From Galerina marginata (Eukaryota > Basidiomycota > Agaricomycetes > Agaricales > Galerinaceae), in the NCBI GenBank assembly GCA_023014335.1, contig JAECYW010000011.1, positions 620,001 to 684,000 on the forward strand: a stretch of DNA of 64,000 bases, given 5' to 3'. This document shows, piece by piece, positions 46,665 to 57,598 of the stretch. Positions within the stretch are counted from its first letter, which is position 1. Every line of letters starts with the position of its first letter. Both the position numbers and the translations under genes were made by a program. The notes below the pieces were generated by a model. The model saw nothing but the letters and a program-made list of their open reading frames with translations, was not told where the DNA came from and did no database searches.

Positions 46665-48857
46665 GGTTGTTGGATTTCTTTTTTCGAAACCTTTATGGTG
46701 AAGGCTTAAGGTGAGTGGGATTCGGCCACAAAAAATGTATGAGACGAATATTACTCACAGAATGTGTTTCTATTGGGGGCCAATGGAAGATATAGTGCGA
46801 GCTGCAAAATATGAAGGGCTTCAGCTTGGGCTTGAATTACTAGGCTGAAAAGTCAATAAAATCGGCTTATCTTTATACTCCAGAAACAGAACTAAGCTAG
46901 CGTGACGTCGATAACACAGCTGGAATTATTCGGGACGGTCTAACCTGCACCGAGCGCGTTAGAAACCATGTCTTGAAGGGTTGAATTTTACTACCCATCG
47001 CCCGAGATGGTTGGCTCAGCGGACCGGCTTTGAGCCAACTGCGCGAGTTGTGCGCACCCGAGGAATTTTGTAGACTATGTGTAACTAAAGAAAGAACGAC
47101 ATATTCGGAGGCTACTGAGGGTGTTGCCGCAGTTGAGTGGCTGGTTTTGTCCTAGGAGGCCTTCATCATCATGTAGTAGGACTTGACATTGTGGTTCTGA
47201 TGTGCTACATCAGCGGTAAGTCCCCGTCGGTTCAGAGCCGCGCATCGTAATTTTGGATGAGCGGTGACCATGCAGGCTGAGAGTGGGATGGTACCACTCC
47301 GGAGTAAGACCGCGAAAGATGGAGAAGGAAAGACGTTGACGAGAACTAGCTTCATTTTAGCACAGCGGCGAACAAAGCGGCTGGTTCGTAGCAACCACAA
47401 TCTATCACCCAAACGGTATAAATTCTGCTGTGCCTACTGCGATTTATCTTGTCGTTCCTCTGTTCATCGAATTCAAATTGAATGTCACTACTACGAGGAC
47501 TAGAACTCGCTCTGCACCAGAAGCAACGTCATCGACAATGTTCGACAACCCTGGTATGGTCAAAGCTCAATTCATTTAGCTACATTGTAGTGTTAAAAAT
47601 TATTTGTAGGTTAGTAAGAAAAGAAAGCTCACTTGTATACCGTACGACTACATAGCGCCAAAAGAAGCGTTCAGTCTCAGCCAACCAGTTCAGTCGATAG
47701 CCAAAGGATTCAATGAGCATCGGCCTTGTAGGTTGGGTAATTGAGATCACAGCCAGCGATTGTCCAGAGGCAAAGGCAGACTTGAGGGAGTGTCAGACTT
47801 GGGTCAGGACTCCGTAAATACTCAGTGCAGAGGGAGCAAGAGGCAAGAGCGAACGAAGTCGGATCACCGGAACGGGAAGACAACTTGCCTTTGACGTGAT
47901 TGGTTACCAATCCACCGGTTCTGGACAGAGAACTTATAAAAGCTGGATAGTTTGGCCTCAACCATGACCATCGTTCCCTCCGCACTGGATATTGGCCATC
48001 GCCATGACCAGCGTCCCACCGTACATACTGGATATTGGCCATCGCCATGACCAGTGTCTACATCGCACGTAATGGATATTGGCCGTAGCCATGACCAGCG
48101 CGCTGCGCGCATCGTCTTATCTATTTTATATGATCAACCAGTCAAAGATCGAACTCGTATGTCTTGTACATTTAAGTTCCTTTCATTGAACTTCCAGATT
48201 GCATCCTCACCATAGTCTAACCTATTGCAGGCCAGCCTGGCTTAATCTTTCGTCGATATCGATCATCGATCTCCGTTGAATATTGTCAGATACAGTAGGT
48301 GAGTTTTTATCAATGCATTCCTTTCCAAATCAGTTAATCCACCATTCATTATTCAGCCCGACCACCTTTGACACCCCATCCTTGAACGTCCTTATGCCCT
48401 ACCTACAGCTGGGCTTATCCGCCGACTGCTATACGGTGAGATCTGTTCGACTTAGACTACAAAACCCCTTTATTGATAAATTTCCCTCGTCCGCGCAGAA
48501 CACGCCGTCTATAATCTGAGAACGCTCACATTTTATGTGGCCCTGCTTGGACTTGCGATACAACTTACAAGCTCTCATTTTTGAAAGATCACGCCACCGA
48601 TTTCCACCTGCTGACGGAACCGAGGGCTGATCGAGACTCCAAAGTTGTTGACCCTTTCTCCTCTGTGCTGCTTCGCCTTCCAGGTAATAGCCACGTCGAA
48701 TCGACTGCTCACCACTTCCGACTTCCAACGAAACGGACTACACGGGGTGTGTTAATGAGGAGGTTGCTCAACGGTTGTATAATAGCGGCCAGTAACAGTA
48801 CCCATAAATTGGATATTTAGATGAACGTACGACAGCAATGTGAATTTGTCCGCAGCT
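46665..48857. other. no gene recognised; contains a minisatellite
   Basis: A hairpin with 9-base arms GTTGGCTCA/TGAGCCAAC lies at about 47010-47040. A segment at about 47835-47905 resembles 44513-44590 (gcaagaggcaag, tcggatca, cggaac). No coding exon is supported. Confidence 0.35.
47952..48105. repeat. four-copy minisatellite, about 43 bp per unit
   Basis: Units begin at about 47952, 47992, 48035 and 48079. Each carries ttggcc, then ccatgacca, then (except the last) ctggatat or tggatat. Units 2 and 3 are most alike. Confidence 0.75.
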
Positions 48858-51800
48858 TCATTCATCCTGAAGCTCTGCATGCACTATATGCATACCTAAT
48901 TCGGAGCTTTCAGGAATGCCGCTGTAGTAGTGGTGCCTGGCCCGAGCTGCCCGAGATCGGATTAGATTAGATACCATCAGTAGCTACACAGCCTGTCCGT
49001 ATGTAGACGGACGCGGTCCAGTGACGAACACATCCTTGCTTGCTCCCTGCCACTGCGTGCTTGCCTGACCGCGCGCCTGCTCGACGCGCCTCCGAGCCTC
49101 GCCAGACCCGAGCTGCCAGGGTAGGTCTGATTGGCCTATCCCATTTGGTGACAACAGAGCGATTCGGACTAAGCCTTCGGCTTTTCGAGCACTTTTCGAG
49201 CTCATCCTGCCAGCGGACACACCAACAACGCGACATTTCGTGACAACGGCTTTCTAACTGCAAACTGATAACCACGAGAACCGAACCACCAGACCTACTG
49301 CCATTCAGTGCTCAATACTGTGCCTTTTCGAGCATTTTTCGAACCAACATTGCCAGCAGACAGTTTTTTTTCGAAACCCTCCACGTCGACTGTCTCAATT
49401 TACGCGACTTGGGCCGCGGCGGCCGCCTATAATCTACTTACAAGTACCTCACGAGCCCTACCTGCCCTCTCGCACCTTGGCCCCAACTTTTTGCGACTGT
49501 CAAACCCACTTCCGTCTCCGCCGACGTTGACAGCATTGAAGCCTTCTGTCACCCATATCCGAACCACTCATATTCCAGCCATGGCTACATACCGACAAGC
49601 CTACATGTTTTCTGGTGAATCCAGTTCCGCCAAGGATGCAGCCGACTGGCTAGCCCTGCTCGAAACCAATATGTCCCCACACATGACCAGCCGCGACAAC
49701 GCCAACCTTTTTTCTACCAGGCTATTCCGTAAATCCCCCGCAAAACGATGGTTTAACTCACTACCAGACGAGGTTCAACGTCGTTGGCATCTCCTCAAAC
49801 CGGAATTCGAGTCGCGGTGGTGTACCAGTACTTCCCCCAGCCTCGTCGCCCAAATTTCCACCGTCTCCTTGGCTGTACCCATTCAGTCTCTCCCTTCCAC
49901 CCCCATCATTTCTGCTGTTACTCCAAATACCACATCTGTTCCTGTTTTACCAACTTTTCCTGTTTCTTCCACCCCTCGCAATATCCTTATTCCAAAACTA
50001 TCACCGCCACCTTCAACCGCTAATATTCCGAATATGGTACATCTCACCAAAAACGACTTTGACAGGATGCTCAACGATTCCTACCGACGTGGATCCGAAG
50101 ATGGCTTCAAGAAAGGGTTCGCGGACGCCAGCGAGAAACTCACAGCTACACATGAGGAGGCCATCGCAGACGTATTGGACGGCGCTCGAGAGCACTGCGA
50201 TGAGGCATTTGTCAGTGCTTTTGAACTCGGTCGCACTTCCGGAATTGAAGACCAAACCAAATACCAACATTCCCTTCGAAAACCGCAGATTGAGACCGGC
50301 ACCCAAGTCGACTTACCTGACAGCGACGAGAGTTTTTTCACACCAATTGCAGTCGATATCCCACTACCACTCACTTCTGAAGTCGGTTCCCAAACCAGCC
50401 CATCCATATTCCCTCTACCATTATCAGACGATTCAGATCCTTCGCTTTTACTTTCCCCTGCCCCAATCCCACCAACATTAATCCCTATTCCCTTTCCTGC
50501 ACCCTCATCACCACCGAAACTCAATTGGGCTGACGATTCTGCTTCCCTTCCAATCATACCCCTTATTAAAACCCCTCGTGATTTATCTGCCCTCCGTTCA
50601 AACAACAAGCCTTTTGGTACCATACGACATCGAAATCGACGACATTTCGAAACCGCTCGCCGTAGATCAACCCCACCCGTCCATGTTCCATCCTTGAACA
50701 CTAACAGATATATTCCGAGATCATCATCCCGACGTTACCCACATTTATCGCCGCCGTTGTCTCATCCAAACGTGACCCCGTTCCTTCCGCCAGCTTTGGA
50801 TTGGGATCGTGATCCCCGCCTTTTTGAGCTTAGCCGTGTTTTGAGGTCTTTGGGATGGTCCCATTCTTTTTCTTCGAGATCGTGAGCTCAGGCTTTTTTT
50901 TGTAGATAGGTTTTCCTGATGCAACGAGGACGTTGCATTTGTGTAGGTGGGCACATGTAGTAGTGGTGCCTGGCCCGAGCTGCCCGAGATCGGATTAGAT
51001 TAGATACCATCAGTAGCTACACAGCCTGTCCGTATGTAGACGGACGCGGTCCAGTGACGAACACATCCTTGCTTGCTCCCTGCCACTGCGTGCTTGCCTG
51101 ACCGCGCGCCTGCTCGACGCGCCTCCGAGCCTCGCCAGACCCGAGCTGCCAGGGTAGGTCTGATTGGCCTATCCCACCGCCTGATAGAAACTCTACTGAA
51201 AAGAGATTAATTTCATGAACCACAGGGGTGGGCGATGCTTCCGGGATATTCTCGAGGTATTCAACCGGATAAAGAGCAATTTCATAACTGAGTGGCGAAG
51301 GGGGTATTTCTGGGATATCGATAACAAGAGACTAATAGAGACCAATGTAAATTTTATCATCCAGCCGATTGTGAAAGTAAATCTGCCATGACGAAAAGGT
51401 TTTTTACTCACCAGAGAAATTGGGTATGACGGTAAAATGATATCGTGCTTGTGAGTGTTATACAGGGCTTTCTGCGAAGTTTCTGGAACGCCTGAATCGC
51501 CAACCCCGAGGAGGCCCGGAAGTTCACTTTCAATAGCCTCCATGAATCCCGCTTCACACAGAAGTTCAAAGATAGGAACAAAAGAGGGCAATGACCACGT
51601 ACGGAGGTTTGAAAAGTTGTCAATGGCCGCTACTACGGCGTGGCGAACATACGGATCCTTATCCTTCAGTCTTCCTACGACCTTGGGCAGGCCACCCATG
51701 ATCATGTTCACCAATTTCGCTGTGCGTCCGTGAAATCAAGGCGGGTATTAAGAGAGACGTCACCTACGCTGCTCAGAAAATTGACTGAATGTGTCCACAG

Positions 51801-54800
51801 CAGCTTTGCGAAGAAGTGGGTCATCATCGTCTATATTCTGAAGGACATAATTCACGGCCCCCTCAATCTCGTTCACCAGTTCCGCTTTGTATATAAATTA
51901 GAATAGTAATTTAACAAGTGAGATGGTAGAAGGACTTGCATTGGCTGGAAATTTCGCCAAGCACTGTTACAACAGCCAGTCGGATGTTTGACCTGGGATC
52001 ACTGGCGATCATGTCCCTAAGCTTTTTGACGAGTTGGTGGGCGGCTTTCTTGATTTTAGGCGACAGGCCCACTGCATATGCGACATCAAGGCGGCTGACG
52101 AAGAGGGGACACATTATCACCTACGCTGCTTGGAAAATTTGGCGCAGGCAAACACTGCATCCAAGTCCTCGTCTGAAAGGCTCTGAATGATATGAGCACA
52201 GGCTTGCGACATTTCCCTTTCAATCGCATTCGCTAGGACCGCTGTACATAGATACTAATATATTCGAGTTAAACTGAGAATGATGAAGAATAGAGCGACG
52301 AACATTGGTTGTAAAATTCACGCAAGGCGGAAATAGCAGCGCCGCTTGTCCGGAGACTGCTGTATAGGGACAAGTAGACGATCCTGGGCAAAAGCCTCTC
52401 GATTTCCTTTGTGAAGTTTCCTACATACAAAGAATTGGGTTATACACAAGGGAGGTTTAGAAGTCGCTTACCCTGCTTGGAGAGTTCACGAAGAGTGTCG
52501 ATTATAGATTTATGGTCATCACTGCCTTTCAGCATGAGTTTCTGCTCGATATCATACATTTCTCTTTCGATAATCTTCAGTAACTCCGCTATTTAAACAG
52601 AGTCAAAGCCGGATAAATGAAGCATAAATTTTCTTACGATGTTTTGAGAGATGACCCAAAGTCTGTGCCGCTGTCTCGCGAACCTCGTTTTCTTCATTAG
52701 ACGCCTGGGTACCTTGCTGGGTATCCGGAGTGTAGTAGATATTTTGTACAAGATTTGGCACTTTATTCTTGATCTCTTCCGCTAATTCCGCTGGAAATGG
52801 GTGTCAAGCGTGTACTCAATGAGAGAACAAAAAGACCCACCCTGCTTTGCAAATTCAGAAGCGGCGCGCATTGAAGCTATGCGAACGGACGGGAATGCAC
52901 TCCCGAGCCTGCGAAGAACTTGCTGTACTGCAATCTTCATTGCATTGACGAGTTCACCTAAATGTATATATGAAATTGAAGGATACAAGGAGAGGAAAAA
53001 GTTAGTTACTTTGGTTAGACAATTCACCAAGGGCGCCTATTATCTCTACGCGAACCTCTGGTGAATAAAATGAAAATCTCGCAAAGAGCTTGGGCATTGT
53101 ACTGTCGATTTGATATACTAGTCTGGCTGTCATTCGGGTCATAATATATGCATTATAGGTCTCAAAAGAGGTCCGTAAGTCACGTACGCTGCTTGGAAAG
53201 TTCACGCAAAGCGAGTAGAACAGCGGGACGAACGTTCGACTCATTTAGCCAACCAAGAATACGCGGTACAGTATTCTCGACGATTTCCACGAAGTCTTCT
53301 GTACAGACAGGTCAAAGCGTACAAAGGCGACAATAAAATTACCTACCGTGATGGGATAATATGCGCAGGGTATTCAATGCAGTTATACGAATACCCGGAT
53401 CATGGCTGTCTAGCCAGGCAAGGACAATGCTGCTGATAAACTTCACCTTCCATTCTGTGTTCGTAAAATAAAAACAGACACGAGGGCAAAGGATACCAAT
53501 ACATACGTTGCACGGGAAACTGAAAGAACAAGTCCAGAGTTAAGTACCACCCTCCAATTGCTTTTTATCACCAAACTACTTACATTTTTTGTTTCCACTA
53601 AAAATGTGAGATCAGAGAATGGACTATCAGGGAGATAATTCACCTACAGCGGTTGGGAAAGTGAATTAAAATAAAGAGTAAGGCAGCCCCGCTAGCTGGA
53701 TTGGGGTTCTGCACGTTATCGAGAGAATGTGGAACAGCGCTTTCAAGTATCTTCGCTGTTTCTGCTATAGAAGAGTCAAAATATTGCATAACAAGAAGAG
53801 AAATCACATACAAGATACGGGAAATTGTGCTAAGGCATCCAGTACAGCTACGCGAGCCTTCCAACCACTGGAGTCGAGTGTCGCCAAGATACTCGGCATA
53901 GCAACCTCGATAGCCGGTATCAATCGCTCTGTGTACAAGGAATCAAACCAAACACTCAAGAAAGAGAGCGCGTCCTATTCTCGTACCCTGCTTCCGGAAT
54001 TCAACGATGGCATCCACAGCGGCTCTGCGAACATACAAATTATCACTCTTGAGGTAGGCGAAGATGCAAGGCATCATCTCCGCGATTGGCTCCACCAGTT
54101 CCGCTGTTTCAGGTGAATAGAAACAAACATAACAGAGAATAAAGCACGTACTCTGTGCAGACAGTTCAGCAAAACAGCGCAGGATAGCTACATAGAACTC
54201 TTCATCCAAAGACTGGCTATCGTCAGGTGTATAAGATATTTTACTTTCAACGGCCTTGGGCAGGTCAGCTATGTATGCGAATTAGGAAAAATACTCGAGT
54301 AAAATCAAATTGCATACGCTGCTTCAAGAATTCTTGTAGGGCATGTAATGCAGCATCGTGCAAGTTGCTATTTGTGAGCAGGGCCAAAACATCAGGTACA
54401 AGACTCTCTACCATCTTGGCATACTTCTCTGTATGCTCGAAATAAATGTGTGCATTCAAGTGCGGGTTCGAGGACAGGTTACACACCTTGTTGAGAACTT
54501 CTGGCAGTAGGAGTAATTGCCTCTCTATAGCCAAACCCGAGGTATTCATGGACATCAGGTATGGCGTTCACGGCCGCCTGCGTCAGTTCCGCTGTGTTTA
54601 TAAATTAGGCCTGCTACTTTATGAGAGACGAAGCACATACCCTGCTTCAAGAATTCAGGAATGGCCTGTAGCACGGCTCCATGCACTAACCAGGTATCGT
54701 CCTTGAGCAGCATTAGGACTTCAGGTATAATATTTTCAACCATCTTAACGAGTTCTTCTGTACCCGGAAAATCAAATCAATGCATGCATTAAGAAGAAAA

Positions 54801-56137
54801 AACTCTTACGGTGCTTAGAAATTTCGCAAATAACACTGGCGGCCTCTTTCCGAGTGTCATAGTCAGGACTGTTAAGACACGGATGAATATAAGGTATAGC
54901 TTTCCCAACCATGTGCGCCAGTCCCGCTGTGCATACAAAATTAGGATGGCCACTTGAATGAAGATAGACATGCATACGTTGCTTCAAGAATTGGGTAAAG
55001 GAACGCAATACGGCTCCACGCACGCTTTGATTGTCATCCTTAAGCAGAGCTAAAATTTCGGGTAGAATGCTCTCGATCGTCTTGGCGAGTTCATCTACTC
55101 ACAGGAATAAAATCAAAGCCTATGTGAATAGAAAGGCAAGTTGCATACGTTGCTTCGAAATTTCAGCAATGGCAGTTATTCCATTCATGCGAATCTGTCG
55201 ATTACGATGGCCAAGACACTTCTGGACATCAGGTATCGCTTTCTCGATTGCCTGCACCAATTCCGCTGCGTATACAAAATTAGGGACGGCACTTGAAGGG
55301 AATAGATTTACCTACGGTGCTTCACAAATTCGGGCAGGGCACATAAGACAGCGTCGGACACATCTGAGTTTTTATTCCTCAGCAGGTCCAGAACATCAGG
55401 TACTAGGCTTTCAATAGTTTTGGCAAATTCCTCTTTACACACAAGGTCAATGTAATATGCACTGTGGAGAAAGTAAACTACTTACGCTTTTTGGCAATTT
55501 CACCAATAATAGTTATTGCATTCCTTGAGTTACGACGATTGCCAAGACACTTATGAATGCTAGCTATAATATTCTCAATCGCCTTAACCATTCTTGCGTC
55601 ATCTAGAAACTAAAAATGAGAATGGGGAAGTGGAAAGTGGGGAAATAAATTCACGTACCTTGGTTTGACAACGATAATAGAGAAACTAGAGCAACTCTGT
55701 AGACACCGGCATCAACTCCTTCGCATGAGTCAATAACTTCAAGCATTTTGACAGCACGAGCGACTATCAATCCCATCTTTTTCACGAGCTCCGCTTTGAA
55801 AAGGAAATGACGATACGAATTAAGGACAAGATAGAATCACCTACGTTGCATGGAAAGCGTCTCGAGTACGCTCGATATATCCTTCTGCGCTTCTAGAACA
55901 TCGCGCTGTTGTTCCTGAGAGACGTTTTGGGAATGATGAACTCCTGAGGACATTGAAGGTTGAATATTGAATATTGAATACTAAATTTTATAAGTCATTT
56001 TATCATCTCTATTCAGGCAAATTTGAACATACCCCGAGGTCTGCTTCACTTTCCTCTGAGTCCTCAGATTTGTTTTCCCTTAGATGCAGAGAAGATGGAG
56101 TCGGTGAATCGATATCCTCGTCTTCAGATTGTTCCAT
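48858..56137 (-). CDS. HEAT-repeat protein, about 30 exons, last exon split by an LTR element
   Basis: Starting from the ATG at 56137, exon 1 (56137-56033) is acidic. Exon 2 (55980-55845) leads into an array in which nearly every exon codes one HEAT repeat: 55602-55486, 55432-55316, 55265-55149, 55094-54978, 54926-54810, 54757-54641 and so on to about 51430. Most exons are exactly 117 nt (39 codons), and most introns (about 46-70 nt) lie in phase 1 after a Lys-Gln/His codon pair. Typical repeats read MVENIIPEVLMLLKDD and then AVLQAIPEFLKQ. The final exon starts at 51331 and runs through EIPPSPLSYEIALYPVEYL to 51177, where the LTR element (48923-51176) interrupts it. After the element and one CCGC copy the frame continues IPESSELGMHIVHAELQDE to a TGA at 48860-48858. 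HEAT solenoids bind other proteins; the partner is unknown. With the insertion, translation would run into the LTR and end in a foreign tail of about 55 residues. Confidence 0.8.
48923..49143 (+). repeat. 5' LTR
   Basis: 221 bp, TG...CA, identical by eye to 50956-51176. Confidence 0.9.
49581..50885 (+). CDS. gag-like protein of the LTR element
   Basis: From the ATG at 49581 the frame runs 434 codons to a TGA at 50885. The frame is open further upstream to 49308, but no earlier ATG lies in it. The N-terminal 80 residues resemble a Ty3-type gag: a YMFSGESSSAKDAADWLALL segment, then AKRWFNSLPDEVQRRW and LKPEFESRW. A helical segment follows (DRMLNDSYRRGSEDGFKKGF), then Pro/Ser-rich text with KLNWADDSASLPI, and a C-terminal LDWDRDPRLFELSRVLRSLGW. 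I see no CCHC zinc knuckle. It probably forms the particle that packages the element RNA. Frame fully open, consistent with recent activity. Confidence 0.75.
   Translation: MATYRQAYMFSGESSSAKDAADWLALLETNMSPHMTSRDNANLFSTRLFRKSPAKRWFNSLPDEVQRRWHLLKPEFESRWCTSTSPSLVAQISTVSLAVPIQSLPSTPIISAVTPNTTSVPVLPTFPVSSTPRNILIPKLSPPPSTANIPNMVHLTKNDFDRMLNDSYRRGSEDGFKKGFADASEKLTATHEEAIADVLDGAREHCDEAFVSAFELGRTSGIEDQTKYQHSLRKPQIETGTQVDLPDSDESFFTPIAVDIPLPLTSEVGSQTSPSIFPLPLSDDSDPSLLLSPAPIPPTLIPIPFPAPSSPPKLNWADDSASLPIIPLIKTPRDLSALRSNNKPFGTIRHRNRRHFETARRRSTPPVHVPSLNTNRYIPRSSSRRYPHLSPPLSHPNVTPFLPPALDWDRDPRLFELSRVLRSLGWSHSFSSRS
50956..51176 (+). repeat. 3' LTR
   Basis: 221 bp, identical by eye to the 5' LTR. Read on the minus strand, its start becomes an artificial extension of the HEAT gene's last exon. 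Confidence 0.9.
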
Positions 56138-56587
56138 ATCTGGCCTTCAAAGTTCAGGTTATTGAGGAAAGAGAGGCTGTAAGCGCGCCGGGATAAGTGA
56201 TGATATTTAGGCAGGATTCAGATGTGCTGTGGGCGCTCGCTGCGAAGAATGTTTATAGTATGTGTCTAGTGACCTGGGGGGGCAGTAGTAGTAGTAGTAG
56301 TAGATTAACCGGCATGGTCCAAGTATTTGGGTAGCATTCAAGCAGCGTTTGATGATTTGATCGCAGCGCCATCGGGCTGAACTGTGGGTTTTTGTCGGCC
56401 CGGATGTCCGCAACATCTTTTGTCCTCGCCTTCAGTGCCCTTCAGGGCCTTCACAGAGCTCACTGCTTATCGCACGTTCCTGAGAACTCGGAGATGTCAA
56501 ACGCAATCCGAACCGCGAGCTTGGGTGTTTCTGGTTACAACTTGTTGCTGAAACCTTGCTTAGCACTTTGTCCTTCTGCGAGCTAAT
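56138..56587. other. divergent promoter region
   Basis: Lies between the HEAT gene start and the next gene. It contains a trinucleotide microsatellite (56284-56303) and a 58-base segment (56450-56507) that recurs at 62335-62392 just beyond the 3' end of the phosphotransferase gene. Confidence 0.5.
56284..56303. repeat. (AGT)n microsatellite
   Basis: Seven near-perfect tandem copies of the trinucleotide agt. Confidence 0.9.
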
Positions 56588-57598
56588 ATGTCTTCAACAA
56601 TACCCGTAAGTTGTGTTGTACGCATATCTATGACCTTTATCTCATAAATCTCGCGAAACAGACCTCACCGGGAGTTCCAACAGCTATGCCCGTGCTATCC
56701 AGGGCGGACGATTCCAAAATGCCTCTAAAGGAATTAGAAGAGAGGCGTTGGCTTTCGGTTGCTATTGAATCGGTTTACTATGAACATATTCCAGGACCAG
56801 AGGCGTCCAATCGCTGTACTGTGCTGTTGAACTTGACGTTCGTGCTGCCACGGAATGAGCTGCTTGGTAAGTTTCGCGGTCAATACCAGTGGTGAGAGCT
56901 GAATAACACCTATTTTGAATTAGCATTCGCTAGAGTCCCACTTTCCACCCATGAACCTACGGCCCCAGATGGTTCACTTTCTGTGTCTGGAATTCCATCT
57001 GGACATGAACCTGTTCGGATGGGAACTGCATCTATTAAGAAGCAAACTAATTTTACGCCAACTGTTAACGTTGCCGCACCCCCCTTCCAAGTTGAAGTCG
57101 GTGGGATGGGACAGGACAGAGAGCGTTCCCATCAGGAAGATTATGAAATTTCGCTGTTATCTTTTCTACCATCACAAGGAAGCCAACCTCCATTGGTTGA
57201 GTTGTATGTCTTCTGGTCGGATTTATCTCAAATTTGTTCTCTTACCCTTCATTGATAGCCATTTTGAAAACAGACACGCAGTCTTCTATCCCAAGGCAAT
57301 CAAACTACTCGTTCAGGTCCAAAAGAACCGCAATCCTTCAGAAAGTTTTATATCAAGCTTTCCTTTTCAACTATTCCTGTCCTGGGACCTACATGTTGAC
57401 GTCCACGACATGTCCGTGCCCCACCTTATCAAACGACTCATCAGTAGGCTCCAGAAGCACGATGGATGGAAGTTTAATATCAAGGGTAAATATCGAGAAA
57501 CACTCGCGCAAGATGCAATAAGAGATGCAGGACGACTGCCCGAGTGCGAGTCTATCATCGTAGGTCTGAAGGCTGCTGTCCGCCCATTTCTCAGGTAA
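56588..57598 (+). CDS. unrecognised four-exon protein, 280 aa
   Basis: Exons 56588-56605, 56662-56866, 56924-57203 and 57259-57598 join through GT-AG introns of 55-57 nt into an unbroken frame. The first exon codes only six residues (MSSTIP). The second has WLSVAIESVYYEHIPGPEA and a hydrophobic strand-like CTVLLNLTFVLP. The third is Ser/Thr/Pro-rich. The fourth is basic and helical (KAIKLLVQVQKNRNPSESF, then HLIKRLISRLQKHDGWKF). I recognise no domain. Clean splicing with the local intron size and sensible composition support a real gene. Confidence 0.65.

Larger units (their letters stand above)
48923..51176 (+). mobile_element. non-autonomous gag-only LTR retrotransposon, 2254 bp
   Basis: The two 221-bp LTRs (48923-49143 and 50956-51176) appear identical by eye, begin TG and end CA, and are flanked by a 4-bp duplication CCGC (48919-48922 and 51177-51180). 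A possible primer-binding site, tggtgacaacagagcg, follows the 5' LTR, and a purine-rich run (gtaggtgggcaca) precedes the 3' LTR. The only sizeable gene is gag-like; there is no protease, reverse transcriptase or integrase, so a related autonomous element must supply them. The identical LTRs point to a recent insertion. Confidence 0.9.

Noticed and set aside
50059..50701. 140- and 206-codon frames within the gag region
   Set aside because: They overlap the gag frame, whose domain content is sensible; the others have no protein features.
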